A stretch of DNA of 64,000 nucleotides from Parasponia andersonii (taxonomy: Eukaryota > Streptophyta > Magnoliopsida > Rosales > Cannabaceae): positions 107,116 to 171,115 of the forward strand of contig JXTB01000097.1 in the NCBI GenBank assembly GCA_002914805.1, in the 5' to 3' direction. A program made the translations under genes and the position numbers. This document shows positions 24,087 through 36,984 of the stretch, in pieces (within the stretch, counting starts at the first letter, position 1; every line of letters starts with the position of its first letter). A model generated the notes under the pieces. It was not told where the DNA came from. It did no database searches and was given only the letters and a program-made list of their open reading frames with translations.

Positions 24087-24424
24087 ACCCTGTTTGGTAG
24101 GAGGGAGGGGTAGTAGAAAGAACGAAGAGCTTAAGAAAGAAGTGGAAGGTGAAGTAGTGAGAGGAGAGCGTCAATCATTTTAAGTTATTTGGTAAAAAAG
24201 ACGGAGAGTAAGATAGAATGAAAGTATTTATTTAAAAAATTACTAAATTATTTATTTCATCATTAAAAAAAAATAAAAAAGATAGGTTTTGTCATTTTAT
24301 ATATATATAAATAAAAGAGGCTAAATCCTACCATTATGATGATTCAAACAAACAAGTATTTTACCTCTTCTTTCACCTCTCCATCCTTCTAAAAATCCCT
24401 TCAACCAAACACAACCAAACAAAG
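24087..24424. mobile_element. MITE with CCTGTTTGGT termini
   Basis: The left end CCCTGTTTGGTAGGAGGGA and right end AACCAAACACAACCAAACAA are imperfect inverted copies, with purine-rich left and pyrimidine-rich right arms. Size is about 340 bp. The terminal TTTGGT / ACCAAA pattern is common to several plant DNA transposon families; the family was not determined. Confidence 0.5.
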
Positions 24425-24917
24425 CCACATAGACGTGGTTCGGTGCGATTAAGCGGTTAAAACTTAATATGAGAAATAAAGTATATTCGTTAGGGGGGGA
24501 AAAAAAACATTGTCGTTATTTTACTAGGGCAATTACTATAGCTGGTTGGTCATACATGTAATTACGTCAACGTATCCAATTTGCAACCAGTACAAGTTAT
24601 CTTCACTGGAATTGAAAAGGCACCATGCATGCATTGACTAGGAACTTGAAAGTATGTTGTCAATAAATGGTGCAAGTAAACGTGCGATAATAAGCTTTTA
24701 TATTAGTAAAGATAGCAATCCGAGTATTCATCCGACTGAAAAACGGGCACCTAACTAAGACAGCACAAAATCACATTGCCACCATTACCATAATTTATCT
24801 GCACAGAATTAATATTTTAAAAATCAAGTGGTCAAATAATATATTACAATAACCAAACCATCCCCATAAATAACAAACAGAGATTGCAAATCCATTTAAA
24901 GTGTATCTACGTATAGT

Positions 24918-25951
24918 TCAATTTTGAAGGAAGAGAGCAGCTCCAACCAAGCCCAACCATAGTGTCAAAGCTATCCAAAAACCTTGGCTCTTTTCCAATC
25001 CGGTTGGAGGTCGCCACACCAGAAAGTCCCCTAAAAAGTCTCTGGAGGATGGAAGCTGATTGGTTGTTGACCCCATGCTTTTCCGATCACTGTCCTTGTA
25101 TTTATCAGTCCACGTTCCTGCATAGCTGATTTAGTAAAAGATAATAATAAACATGGTCAGCTTCTTTAGTTCAAAATTTGCCGAAACATAGACAATCAAC
25201 AATAGCTTGTAACACTACCAGCAGAACCAGAGCCAGAGGTTGATAAGTAACTAAAGCTAGAATGGTATAAAAACTAGAACCAACACCTGTCGTAACTAGA
25301 ACCAATCAATGGTATCGTCACCATTTCTTCTTGGGATATCTTGAGCTTTGGTGCTTGCAAAATGTAGCGAAGCTCAGCAGCTTGGCGTCGGATGCTGGCA
25401 CTAGGGTGCCTCTTTTCCAATTGTTGGTATAGAGCAATGCAGTCTTTGTGGCGGTTGTTAGCCTCGTACGCCATGGCAAGCCATATTTGGATCTGAAAAC
25501 ACAAAACCAAAGGTTTAAACTTAACACCTATACAAACATCATATTTTATTTTACTATCCGGTATTGACACAAATTTCCCAAAGAGGAATCCTCATCAGGA
25601 GTTAACCAACCTCACCGCCAAATAGCGTCTGCCCTGGTATAATTGTTAGTGCACCTTCTAGGAACTCAATGGCTCGCCCATACATGCCCTTCCCATAAGC
25701 CTTCTGACCCAAATCGAACATCAACTGCGCTGTTTCTCTCCGCTCTGCCTGCTCTCTGGCCACCTGCTCTCACAACCAAACCAACAAATTGAATCTCATG
25801 ATCATCAAACATACAGCTATAAGTTGAAAATTAATTATTGCTATTATAGTATCATAACTACTTAACAATGAAAGGGTCAGGACAGAATGTCCATACAAGG
25901 AAACTTTCACTTTCAACCAAGCAAACTTCATCTACAGAGAACCCATGAACA

Positions 25952-25990
<39 letters not shown>

Positions 25991-26685
25991 ATAACTTACA
26001 TTTGGGGACTTTAACCCGAATAGCTTATCCACCCAACTCTAGTTGGCAAACACAATCTATCCTCTGGTTTCTCACTCTCTAATTATATAATTATACAAAA
26101 TCAATAACAAAGAGAGAGTTTATTTTCATGCCAAATTTCATAATTTACATCCAAATTACGTAATTTGAATCGAAATAGAAAACCCAAACTAACCTTTTCG
26201 AGCTCTTTTCTAACTCTCATCCGCTTCTCTTCCTCAGTCTCCTCCACACCACCATCGGCATCCTCATCCTTCAATTGGCTCTGCAACTCCTCGGCTTTCT
26301 TCTCCAGCTCCCTCCTCTCCTCGATCTCCTTCACTCTCCTCCGCATTTCCTTCTCCCAGTTAAACTCCTCCTCTTCCAACTCGCCGTTCCCGTTCCCGTT
26401 CCCGTTCCCCTCCTCGTCGCTCGACCCCGCGCCTGGATCCACGCCGTTCACCTTCGAATTCGCTTTTCCACGTGCCACCACCCTCTGGCTCCGACTCTCG
26501 CCGTCCGATTCGAACCACTTACCCACAATAAACGCGCTGAGCGCGTGAGACTCTCTCCTCATGTTATTGAGGCCCAAAACGGCTTCGACTGCCACCGCCA
26601 CCGGACGACTCTTCCGGTCCGGTAATATGGTCCGAGATGACGTCACGTCCATTGACAGAGCTAAGTTTCCGAGAACCACCGCCAT
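24918..26685 (-). CDS. TPR-domain protein, probably plastid-targeted (352 aa, 4 exons)
   Basis: Four exons on the minus strand: 26685-26194, 25763-25611, 25492-25287 and 25125-24918, giving 352 residues. For exon 4 the acceptor at 25126 was chosen over a nearer AG because only it keeps the frame, producing GSSYDSYAGTWTDKYKD. The N terminus (about 60 residues) is basic, Ser-rich and acid-poor, like a plastid transit peptide. Next come a GNGNGNGN stretch from a hexanucleotide repeat (about 26389-26410) and a charged coiled-coil-like EKEMRRRVKEIEERRELEKK region. TPR-like helices follow (LGQKAYGKGMYGRAIEFLEG, then IWLAMAYEANNRHKDCIALY). A C-terminal hydrophobic segment (GFWIALTLWLGLVGAALFL) could anchor it in a membrane. 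It resembles the chloroplast TPR-like family of Arabidopsis; its molecular role is unknown to me. It shares its promoter with the divergent ABC transporter gene. Confidence 0.85.
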
Positions 26686-27473
26686 AGTCGCCGGAGATTA
26701 CAGGGCCAAGGATGAAAGAGAGAGTAAAGTAGAGATATGAGGTTCCGCTGAAAAGACACTGCGGAAGATATTTCAGTTGGTTGAGTTCTATAGGACCAAA
26801 ATACCCCTGAACTGAAGTACAGTTATTTCGAATTTAACGAAGGTAATATCGTCCGAAAGGAGTGAAGAGCCGTCGGGTTAACTACTACTGCCACGATTTG
26901 TCTCGCGTGGCAAAAAAGGGAGGTGTGGCTTGATCACGTCGAACACGTAACTGGATTCGTAAACGACATGTCGTTTTTTCTCTTTAATTACACTCGAAAC
27001 GGCGTCGTCTCCTCCCAGTTCAGTAAACTCAAAGACAAAATAGCCCTAAATTTTTGTGGATGTGACTCCGTCACTCCGGACAGTTTTCTGAGTTTGAGGG
27101 TAATATTGTCCGAAAGGAGCCTTATAACCTCATGGTTAACTTCAACGACCCCGATTTGTCTTGCGTGGCGAAAAAGGTTGGTGTAGCTTGATCACATAAA
27201 CACGTAACTGGAACCGAAAACGATATGTCGTTTAGCGTCGTCGTGTCGTCCCAGTTCTGCCACGCGCCTAATTCAAAGACCGGTCCTTGAATTTTTGGTT
27301 TTGGAGCTTTCGCAAAGCGATAAGCAAAACTAGGTTCACGCTCCGCCGAAGCCGAAGAGGTCCCTGATTCGAGTTCAAGGCTCCTTCCTTCGTCCATGGA
27401 CGAAGACAGAACCAGTTCAAGCTCGTACCTTTAACCCTAAATCTCATTCTGCCTTCTTCTTCTTCATCCAAAC
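26686..27473. promoter_or_regulatory. Bidirectional promoter with an internal tandem duplication
   Basis: This 788-bp spacer separates divergent starts (TPR gene on -, ABC transporter on +) and is less AT-rich than other spacers. Two diverged copies of a block of about 260 bp sit in tandem. GTAATAT(C/T)GTCCGAAAGGAG recurs near 26843 and 27100, then GATTTGTCT(C/T)GCGTGGC, CTTGATCAC, ACACGTAACTGGA and CGTCGT...CCCAGTTC in the same order. Copy 1 contains the perfect palindrome AAACGACATGTCGTTT (about 26961-26976); copy 2 has AAACGATATGTCGTTT. AACCCTAAAT occurs just before the ABC transporter ATG. Regulatory use is inference; the duplication is seen. Confidence 0.65.
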
Positions 27474-30400
27474 ATGGCGGTGGGGCTCTACAATCCACAC
27501 CCTCGCCTTCTCTCCTCTGTCCATTTCAGAACACCATTGGTTCGAACTCGTCGGAAAGATCTCCATTTCACCACCTCCAGTACCAAGCTCCGCCTGATTC
27601 TCTCTCTCCATTCTTCTAACCGAAGACGCGTTCCTTTCCCGCCGATTCGGTCGGCGTCGATCAACGGCTACTCGGTTCACGACGGTCCCGACGAGCATGT
27701 AGAGGGCCGCCGCCGAGAAGCCGAGGTCGACGAGTTTGAGTGGCTCCGGAGGTGGACGGCTTTTGTGAGGTCAATTTTGCCTGGTGGAAGTTGGTGGAGG
27801 TTGGATGATGATGTCGAAGTTAGGATTTTGGCTGAGCCGGTGACTGTGACTCGAGCTCTTGTTCGGATGTGGGAGCTCGTCGCTAAAGACCGGTGGGTCA
27901 TCTTTGCCGCTTTTGCTACCCTATTTGTGGCTGCGGTGAGTTTCGAGCATGCTTTCTTTTTTTTTTGGATACTTAGTGTTTGTTGTCTTGATTTAATTTT
28001 GTGTGTTTAATGCTGTGTGCTTCAGCTTTCGGAGATTTCGATACCGCATTACTTGACGGCATCGATATTCACCGCACAGAGCGGCCAAGTAGCGGTGTTC
28101 CGCCGGAACGTGAGCCTCTTGGTTCTGCTATGTGTCACTGCGGGAATTTGCAGGTCAAGATCTTGTATGGTCAAAACTCAAAATCCCCACTTGTTCTAAG
28201 TTGTACGTTGTTGAAATTGTTGTATGCACGACTAGGAAGTACCCGCTTCCGCTTATGAATCTTGCTAAGAAACTTGAATAAACATATTATTTATACACGT
28301 TTATTAAATTAGATATTTTACCAAGTTATTTTTGGTTGTTCTCCATGTAACCATTCAAGTTGCACATAATTTGGAATATGAGCCTTCTCGATGAATGATG
28401 AGTGCCATACTGCTGCTGACATTGTACATTATTTATTTGAACTCCAGCGGTCTACGAGGTTGCTTTTTTGGCATAGCAAATATGATCCTTGTGAGTCTCT
28501 GTCTCACATATGATTTTGTTCTGATTAAATTTGTAAATGAATAGATTTTTCTCAGATGATCTGGAATATATGTAAAACTTCTTCGATGATCAAATATAAT
28601 GCTTAATTAGAAGTTTATGTGGCATGAGTTTTATGTTTATTTAACTCTTCAACGTAATAGTCACTCTTATCTTCCTTAATTAACTTGTGCTTCTATGTCA
28701 TCTGCAGGTTAAGAGAATGAGGGAAACATTATATTCTGCTCTCCTGCATCAGGTTCTAAAATATTTCGAAATCAATATTTTTTTTTTTTCAAAATTCAAG
28801 TCTATGAACAAGCTATTTCTTTTCTTATTTAATTTGATAGCATCTCTATTGTAGGATATATCCTTTTTTGACTCTGAAACCGTCGGTGATTTGACAAGTA
28901 GGCTTGGAGCAGATTGTCAGCAAGTGTCGCGGGTCATTGGATATGATCTCAATTTGATATTTCGCAATGTTCTTCAGGTTTCTATACCTATTGCAACTTT
29001 AGTTCCTCCTTGTTTGTATGTAATTTGAGATATAAGTTTGATTTTCTATTGTGCACTCTTAGGGAACAGGTGCAATGATCTACTTGCTGATCTTGTCATG
29101 GCCGCTTGGTTTATGTACACTGCTGATATGCTGTACTCTGGGAGCAGTTATGCTAGTTTATGGCCGGTAAGATACATTTTTCCTTCATAAGACTGCTTTG
29201 CCTGAAAATTTGCTATATTAGGCCGCATGACAAATGTAAGTTTGTTAATGGACTGTTTGGTTGTAAATATGAACATACCTTCCGACTGAGGCTTCTAGTG
29301 ATGATTGAATTCAAGTAGTTGTGGTTCATCAAATTAATAGGTTTATGAGGATGGGGTCTGGGAGAAATTGGACTGATAATTTTGAGAAAGAAAAACATTC
29401 CGTGTTATGTCGGAGGATATTGATCTCTAATTGCACTTGTGTAGAAGTTTTGCTCAATCTATTGGATGCTTGATGCTCTCACCTTTTTTTTCCCTTTAAT
29501 CAATCTGTTTTCTTTGAACACATAGGTCTTTGACATTGACTATGTTCCTTCCTGTAGGTACCAGAAGAAGGGAGCAAAATTGACTCAAGAATTTACTGCT
29601 TCTGCTAATGAGGTAAAGTGTGAAGTGTTAGCTATGATTACTGTTGAAGATTATGTATCTTGAGACAATTCATTGTGTGTTACAGGTTGCACAAGAAACA
29701 ATTTCTTTGATGAGAACTGTTCGTGTTTATGGTACAGAGAAAGAAGAACTTGGAAGGTAATGGATAGATACTAAAGGTGGATCTTTTGTTGATTTGTTGG
29801 TACTACAGCACTTTCTATGAGACAGTGCATTAAAGGTAGCTTATACAAGCTAGTACATGTAATTTAGGAGGTCCTGACAGAAATTTCTATCCATGTATGT
29901 GCATAGATATGAGAAATGGCTTGGAAAGTTGGCTGATATAAGCTTGCGGCAAAGTGCTGCATATGGCTTTTGGAACTTGAGCTTCAACACACTTTATCAT
30001 TCAACTCAGGTATAGCTTTTTCATTGCGTCTCAAAAACAGAAGATTCCAATATTTTCAAGATATCTTATTACTTTCTGCAGATTATTGGTTCTTACAAAA
30101 CTTCATTAGCTATCTTCTCTTTGGACTTCCGCCCAAAATAATCAGCAATCTATATTATTATATAATTTGGTTTTTATTTTATCCACTTTCAAATTCAAAT
30201 ATAGATATGCTAATAGTCCATTGAAGTTGAGTGCATATGCAGTTCTAGCTGTTCCTATAATTTATAGAGCTACTAGAATTTTGGTGCTATAAATTAGTGG
30301 ATAATGTTTTTTCTTTTTTAATTGTGGGGGGAAGAGAGAGAGAGAGAAGGGGGGGGGGGGGGGGGTTTGCGTGTTTTTCAGACCAGATCTTTTGTCTATG

Positions 30401-33370
30401 TCATGCTGAAAGTGGGAAATCACAATTTAAAATCTGAATATGTAGAAGTTGACTTTTCTTTTTACTGGAAAAATTTAATTGTATAGGTTATTGCAGTGCT
30501 GGTAGGAGGCATGTCTATTCTAGCTGGCCATATTACGGCGGAGCAGCTTACAAAGTTTATATTATACAGCGAATGGCTGATTTATTCAACATGGTGGGTT
30601 GGTGATAATTTATCCTCTTTGATGCAATCTGTGGGTGCAAGTGAAAAAGTCTTCCAGATGATGGATCTATCGCCTAGTGACCAATTTACATTTGAAGGCT
30701 AGTAATTTATGAACTTAATTAAATCATATATTGTTGTATAATTTCATCTTGAATTTTCAACTTCATTGTTTCTTTGATTATTCTTTTTTCTCTGTTTTTC
30801 TTTTTCCTGTATTGTTTAATTTTTTTCTCCTGCCTTTTGCAAGAAGCTTATGATGTTTGTGGTCATCTAAATTTGACACCCAACTACTTAGATTGTAGAA
30901 TTCAACTCTTGTCCAAATGTGATACTTTGTCTCTAAATGTAATTTGTCTGACGTGCTTCTTTGCAATAACTTTTTCGCTTTTCTTTCTTAAAATATGAAA
31001 TTCAACTTAGTTGAGACGAAAGGCCAACCCAGACCATTAGGTCCATGAAGAATTTATTTAACATAAATCTGACTCACTAGCAAATCACTCTTTATATCAC
31101 TCATAGGCGAATCTGACCAAAGAAAAACTAAATCTTAAGAAAGAAGTTTGCAATACATTGTTCTAGCTGAAGGTATTCAGAATGCTTTTTTTGACCATTT
31201 ATTAAAAATATTTAATTCAATGTGTTAATACCGTACAGGAGTAAAGTTGCAAAAGCTGATTGGACGTATTGATTTTGTGAATGTATCCTTTCATTATCCT
31301 TCAAGGCCAACGGTATGTTTCCTGTCTCAGTATTAGAATTAAACCTTCTTGATTCTGATTTGGCACACCCTCTTTTGATGTCGTTTTATGTCTTTTACCA
31401 TCGGGATGGTGTATGAATGGTGGTAGCATTGCACTATATGCATCCTAATTTGACATGTGGTTGGGAGATTTGAAACTTAGCATCCCTCACACTAGGAGGT
31501 GAATTATCTTTAAATTATGCTTGTAACCATGATACATTGCAAGCAGCAAGTCTTAATTGTTTTTCAATCCCATCAACACTCTATTAAAGTGGTGGAATAT
31601 TTTGTTTAGTGATTGGACTGTGTACTACTAGAAATAATTGGTAATTACTTTCTCTTTTGTTCTGCACTGAGCTTTTCTATTATGTTGCAATGAATTTTTT
31701 TCTTTGTTATCACTTAAGGGCTAGGGCTAAGGTGTGGGAGGGATGACAAGACTACTGTTCATAGCTTATCTTGCAATTGCATGGTTTAAACTTGATTGAT
31801 AGTGTTACTGGCTACAGTTTGACTGTGGATTCCACCAATAATTGTTGCTCGTGAGGAAGAACTAATATTCTGATGTTTGACTAGGTACATGTACTGGAAC
31901 ACTTAAGCATATCTGTGAATCCCAATGAAGTGATTGCAATTGTAAGGAAATGCTTGTTTTCTCAGTATTTTGTTCCCTTTGTCTATGACAGTAACTCAAT
32001 AAGAACTAACTTTCTGGTTGAAATTTTTTCTTAGGTTGGTCTTAGTGGTAGTGGAAAAAGCACACTAGTGAATCTTTTGCTTCGTCTTTATGAGCCAACA
32101 AGTGGTGAGGTAATTTTACTTTGGCCTTTCACCTGTATATCATGAAAACTACGTGACTGAGTGAAGTTATGTCCTCTGAATGTGTAACTTCGAGAGTGAT
32201 TACGATGTACCATTGTCCATTTACTTGCCTTTGATATTAAATGAACTAAAATTTTTGCAACTATGGTCTAATTCCATATTTTAAGCGATGGTTCTCTATG
32301 TAGGATATAAAAAAGATGGTTAACAGCCAGTGTGTGTATTTTAATTCAGCTTTGTACAAACACGCATTAGTATTTATGTTATTTTAATTGCAGATATTAA
32401 TTGATGGCTGCTCCCTGAGAGGGTTGGATGTCAAGTGGTGGAGAGAAAGAATTGGATATGTGGGACAGGTTTGTAGTTTACTTCCAGCCTCGGTGAAATT
32501 TTGTCATTTGGGATCTCTCTTTTATTCTTGTGCGAAGACTTACAGGAACCCAAGCTTTTCCGGATGGATATTAGCTCAAACATCCGATATGGATGTACAA
32601 GAAATGTAAGACAGGAAGATATTGAATGGGCTGCAAAGCAAGCGTTTGCACATGACTTCATTTCAGCACTACCAAATGGTTACAAAACACTAGTTGATGA
32701 TGATTTATTAAGTGGGGGCCAGAAGCAACGAATTGCCATCGCCCGGGCCATTCTGAGGGACCCAACTGTTTTGATCCTCGATGAAGCTACTAGTGCACTT
32801 GATGCAGAGAGTGAGCACAATGTCAAGGTAGCTACTAATGGAAAAGCCCCTTAAAAAAAAGTCAACTGTCTAGGAAAAGGAAAACCAGTTACAATATGTC
32901 ACTCCTAAATTTTCTGTTCTTGCTAAATCGTTTATACATGTATTTAGGGTGTTCTTCGTGCCGTCAGAGGTGACATGACATCAAAGAGAACTGTCATAAT
33001 TATAGCTCACAGGTAGCTTTTCAATATCTCTTCTGCGTCCTAAACGTTTTGGTGCACTTCCTCTTAATTGGCACCTGAAACTTTTTGACACCCATTTCTA
33101 CAGGCTCTCTACCATACAAGCAGCTGACAGGATAGTTGTAATGGACAGTGGTAAAGTTGTTGAGGTTTGATTCTGTCCTTTTTATTTTGAAGCTAAAAGT
33201 TTTTCCATTTAATAAAATTTATGAAACACCCATTTCGACCTTTTTTTTTTTCCTTATTTTGATTTGGAAGTGGCTTCTTCAACATACAGATGGGCAGTCA
33301 CAGGGAGCTTCTTCACAAAGAGGGTCTATATGCACGATTGACAAGAAGACAGGTCGATGTTGTGGTTTAA
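27474..33370 (+). CDS. ABCB26: Half-size ABC transporter, ABCB26/TAP1-like, plastid-type (704 aa, 18 exons)
   Basis: Half-transporter (one membrane domain plus one ATPase domain) of the ABCB/TAP subgroup, predicted in the chloroplast envelope; the transported substrate is not established for the family. Exons: 27474-27935, 28026-28153, 28448-28490, 28708-28752, 28855-28977, 29063-29166, 29558-29612, 29686-29756, 29907-30009, 30487-30697, 31239-31312, 31885-31941, 32035-32109, 32394-32468, 32546-32827, 32948-33012, 33104-33164, 33290-33370. They join in frame to 704 residues, close to the remembered length of AtABCB26 (about 700). The Ser/Arg-rich N terminus looks like a transit peptide. Key ATPase motifs are intact: Walker [10 protein letters not shown] (about 494-502), Q-loop YVGQ (542), signature LSGGQ (597-601), Walker B LILDE (to 622), SALD, and H-loop AHR (His 657). 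Intron 10 uses a GC donor. Confidence 0.93.
30349..30365 (+). repeat. 17-base G homopolymer in ABCB26 intron 9
   Basis: Seventeen consecutive G follow a (GA)n run at about 30333-30347, which is unusual in this AT-rich region. It could form a G-quadruplex in the non-template strand or transcript, and its exact length is likely to be error-prone in any assembly. Confidence 0.8.
30698..30699 (+). other. Non-canonical GC splice donor (ABCB26 intron 10)
   Basis: The reading frame ...[14 protein letters not shown] is only restored if exon 10 ends GAAG at 30697, followed by GCTAGT, and exon 11 starts after CCGTACAG at 31239. A GT donor in the right phase was not found at this point. GC-AG introns are a minor but normal class in plants, usually with a strong AG upstream of the GC, as here. 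Confidence 0.7.
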
Positions 33371-34707
33371 CCTTGTACTCGTATCAATAGTCAACAAACA
33401 GCACACATTACATGTTATTTATAATTAAAAACTCTACACATTAAATTTTGTATTTCGTCTGATCTCTTCTCTGATCAGATATAGAAATTTTTGCGACGCA
33501 TTCTTTTACTGCTGACCAATGTATTGATAACATTCAAAAGAACTTTCAAAGAGAAAAATATTGAAAAATATAGAATACAGTAGCTGCACTCTCAGTCTCT
33601 CACTGTCTCAGTTCATGGTCTACTTTTCTTTTTCTTTTTTTTTTTTCCCTCCTTTATTTTGTCAAAATGAGGTCCATGAAATCTTGATGTTTTGGGAAGA
33701 ATGTTATTGGCGGGAGAGATTGATTGCACAAATTAATTTATCTTAAAACAAAAGGTTTGAACACAAGTTTGGAGGACGAGATTTTTCAATTAGGTTGCTA
33801 GATTTGTTTTTCAAATTATTTTTTTTTAATGAAAATTTTACATAAACTGGTTTAACTATGATTCAAATGTCTACTTTTACGCACTTCCAAAAATCCTAAA
33901 CCTAGGTTTTAAATTTGTTTTTTTGTTTGTTAGTTTTCAGTACTTTTTTCCCTTTGTGGACTAATATTTTGATGGTCCCTAATTTATCCCAAAATTTGTT
34001 TAAATTCTAAAGCTTACACTTCAATAAATACGCCCTTGGTCCTAAACAACTAAACATTGTACAATTAATCATCGACATTTTCAAAAAGAAAGTCCTATAA
34101 TCTTTGAGAGTCTTATATTTCAAATTTCCATGACCAAAATAATCATTTCACTTTTTAACATATTTTTGGGAAGAATATATATAGATGGCTCTATTGCTAC
34201 CCTATTTTTTCTCTTTTCACCTCTTTTAATTATTTAGTTATTCTCAAAAATATCTTCTTATAAATTGACATAAGTAATCTCGTATATTATTAAATAATAG
34301 AAGACTAATTCTTAGCACACCTCTTACATACCAAACATATCACTTACAAAAATTATGTTAGATTAAAAAAAATTAATATTTAATTTATATGATTTGATTT
34401 CTATGATAAATTATGGAACAAAAGATTTTATTCTATTAATAATTTTGATTACGATGAAAAACATAGCAGTCATAAGAGATTGATTTGTTTTTTACCCTTT
34501 AACTTCATTCATAATGCATTTCTAAATCATAAGTGACTTTTATTGTTAAGATAGTTCATATAAAATATATGTAATTTCTTAATCGTATAATTATTCTTAT
34601 AAAGAATAAATTATGTAATATATGTGATTTCTTAATCGTATATATATAATATATATTTTTTAGAAAAGATAATTCATATGCAAATTTAACCTAATTAATA
34701 GAAAGTG

Positions 34708-34950
34708 AATGATATCCAATAGGTATTTTTTTTCTTTACCTATGGATAGGTATTTTTTTTTAAACCGTTGGATCATCATCTAATGGTGATCCAATGGCTA
34801 TAATGAAGTACATGAAAAGATGTGCATCATTAATGCTCTTTCTCTCTCTTATTTTTTACAATAAAAAAATGTGCATGCTAAATTTTCATTGGCCAAATTG
34901 ATACCTATGCATAGGTAAAAAAAAAAAATACCTACTGGATTGGTGCCCAT
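34708..34950. mobile_element. MITE with AGGTATTTTTTTT termini
   Basis: The left end CCAATAGGTATTTTTTTTC plus TACCTATGGATAGGTA is mirrored by TACCTATGCATAGGTA plus ATACCTACTGGATTGG on the right. The terminal inverted repeats are about 45 bp with one mismatch cluster. Size is about 240 bp; no coding capacity. Confidence 0.7.
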
Positions 34951-36334
34951 ATATATATATATATATATATGTTTTAAGGATAAATCATTTCTTTCTTTTT
35001 TTTGGCATTTTTTCTCTTTTTAGTGACACTCTTCTTTCGTAAAATCAGTTATCTTACAAAGAATTTAATCCTTTATGTATAAATGAATTTCAAATTGTAC
35101 TCCTTGCGATCTTTTACTGTAAAATTTTTATTCCTACTATGAATTCCAATTCTTCCTCTTCCTAAATATATTAGTATAATAGTATAATATAAATGAAGAA
35201 CAAGACAAAAAAAAATGGAAAAAAGATTGGGTTCTTAAATTGTAATGGATAGTAAATTATTAGGATGGTGTGAAATTAAAAGAAAAATATTTACCATTGG
35301 GTATTTTTGAACTTAACTAAAAATAAAAAGGTATGTAAAATGAAATTTCAAAACTTTATAGGGAGTTTAATTAAAAGAGGAATGAGGAAAGAAAAATGAA
35401 GGGGTGACTATAGAGACACCATATATATAGTGATTATACCTTTAATATTAAAGCTCCAAGTCCCACGCATAGAAAGGAAAAGTTTTGTTAATAAAAATAA
35501 AAATAACATAATAAGAAATAGTCACGGCTATTATTTTTCCTTTTTCAGATATTTAGTCTAAATATCACAACTACTGCTATTGGATCATAAATATTTATGA
35601 AATTTAAATCTTAACTTAAACAAATCCCACGGTGACAAATGACAATATTAACGATAACGGATGACAACACTAACGATGATTGAGATCAAATTATTATATT
35701 GTCATGGCATTTATAAATTTTTAAGATGAGCTTCATCTACAATGATAAACAAAGAATAATCTTTTTTTTTTTAATTTCAAAGGAGAGATTTTTTGTCAAT
35801 GAGTTATAATGTGTTCTATTTCCACCGTAAACTTTTAAAATGGTCGTAATTAAGTTTATTCAAATATTTTTTCACTTGATGTTTTTTAAAAAAAAAAAAA
35901 CTATGGCAAAATATAAGGCTTTTTATTTTTTTTATGGAATAATATTTTTTAAAAAAACCCACAATGTTTAGTATTTTTAGCAATATATATTTATATATAT
36001 ATATCATATATACACCTTTTTATTTATATTGAATTAGACTTTCAATTGTATTTTTCTATCAGCATCCCACAAATATAATCAAAATTTAAACATAAAATTG
36101 TTGAAAAGACATTTTTACGCCTAAAATTCGCAAAACATAAGTAAAAAATAACAATTAGTGAAATTAAAATGAATTTAAATCATTCAAAATAATTAAAATG
36201 AAAAAAAAAAATGACAAAAGTAAATAAAAAAAGAAACAAACAAACAATTTTTTTTTGTTTTGTCATTATCATTTTCTCCTATTTTAAGTGAAAATAATAA
36301 TTATTGAGACTAAAAAAAGTTTAAATTAAAGTAA

Positions 36335-36667
36335 TGATATGGGGCACCAACACCAAATGATGTGTCAATCTTTTATTAGGTGATTATAGTTGCACTTCAA
36401 ATAAGGCTCATATGAGACCCAAATTATTAATTAGCGAACTGATTGACACGTCGTGAGTTATTAAATATTAGTGATGTGGAGCATTATTTTTTAAAGAATA
36501 ATATATGAAGTACTAGTGAAGCCCAATACTACATGATGTGTCAGTTTATCATTGGCTACTTATAATTATAATTCAGATGGAACTCAGTTTATTGATTAAA
36601 ATTATCCAGTGACAGATAGATATATTCTTGTAGTACTGAGCACTATTGGTGCCCTATAACATTGCTC
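36335..36667. mobile_element. Two adjacent degenerate MITEs of the GGGCACCA family
   Basis: The first copy (about 36335-36495) starts AATGATATGGGGCACCA, contains GATGTGTCAATCTTTTATTA and ends GTGATGTGGAGCATTA. The second (about 36505-36667) contains GATGTGTCAGTTTATCATTG and ends ACTATTGGTGCCCTATAACA. Both match the better-preserved element at 16985-17160 in internal motifs and in the right terminus. Confidence 0.6.
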
Positions 36668-36984
36668 TTTTTTTAAAATTATTCAAAATAATTAATATGA
36701 AAAAAGATAGAGTGAGTGTGACAAAAGTTTTAAATATACATGTAAAATCAATTTTCCTTTAAAAAAAATCATTTTAAGTGCTTTGTATTACTTAAACTAT
36801 CTTTATTTAATAATTCTTTTATTTATATTTTATGAGTCTAAAGGTAAAAAAAAAATTTTTGGTATTTTAAATTTGACCATTTTGTGGGTCAATGCTATAT
36901 GATAAGAAACAGTAATTGAAGATTTAATTTTATGCAAATGAAAAAATACGAGTTTTATTTATTTATCTTTTTTTCACTAAAACA

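Larger units (their letters stand above)
22451..24917. other. Intergenic between RPL27a and the TPR gene
   Basis: AT-rich spacer with two MITE-like elements (23477-23824 and 24087-24424), poly-A/T tracts and (AT)n runs at about 23274-23294 and 23838-23860. No gene recognised. Confidence 0.5.

Noticed and set aside
26165..26625. Plus-strand open frames over exon 1 of the TPR gene
   Set aside because: They are shadows of a GC-rich coding exon on the minus strand and show low-complexity Ser/Pro/Phe composition.
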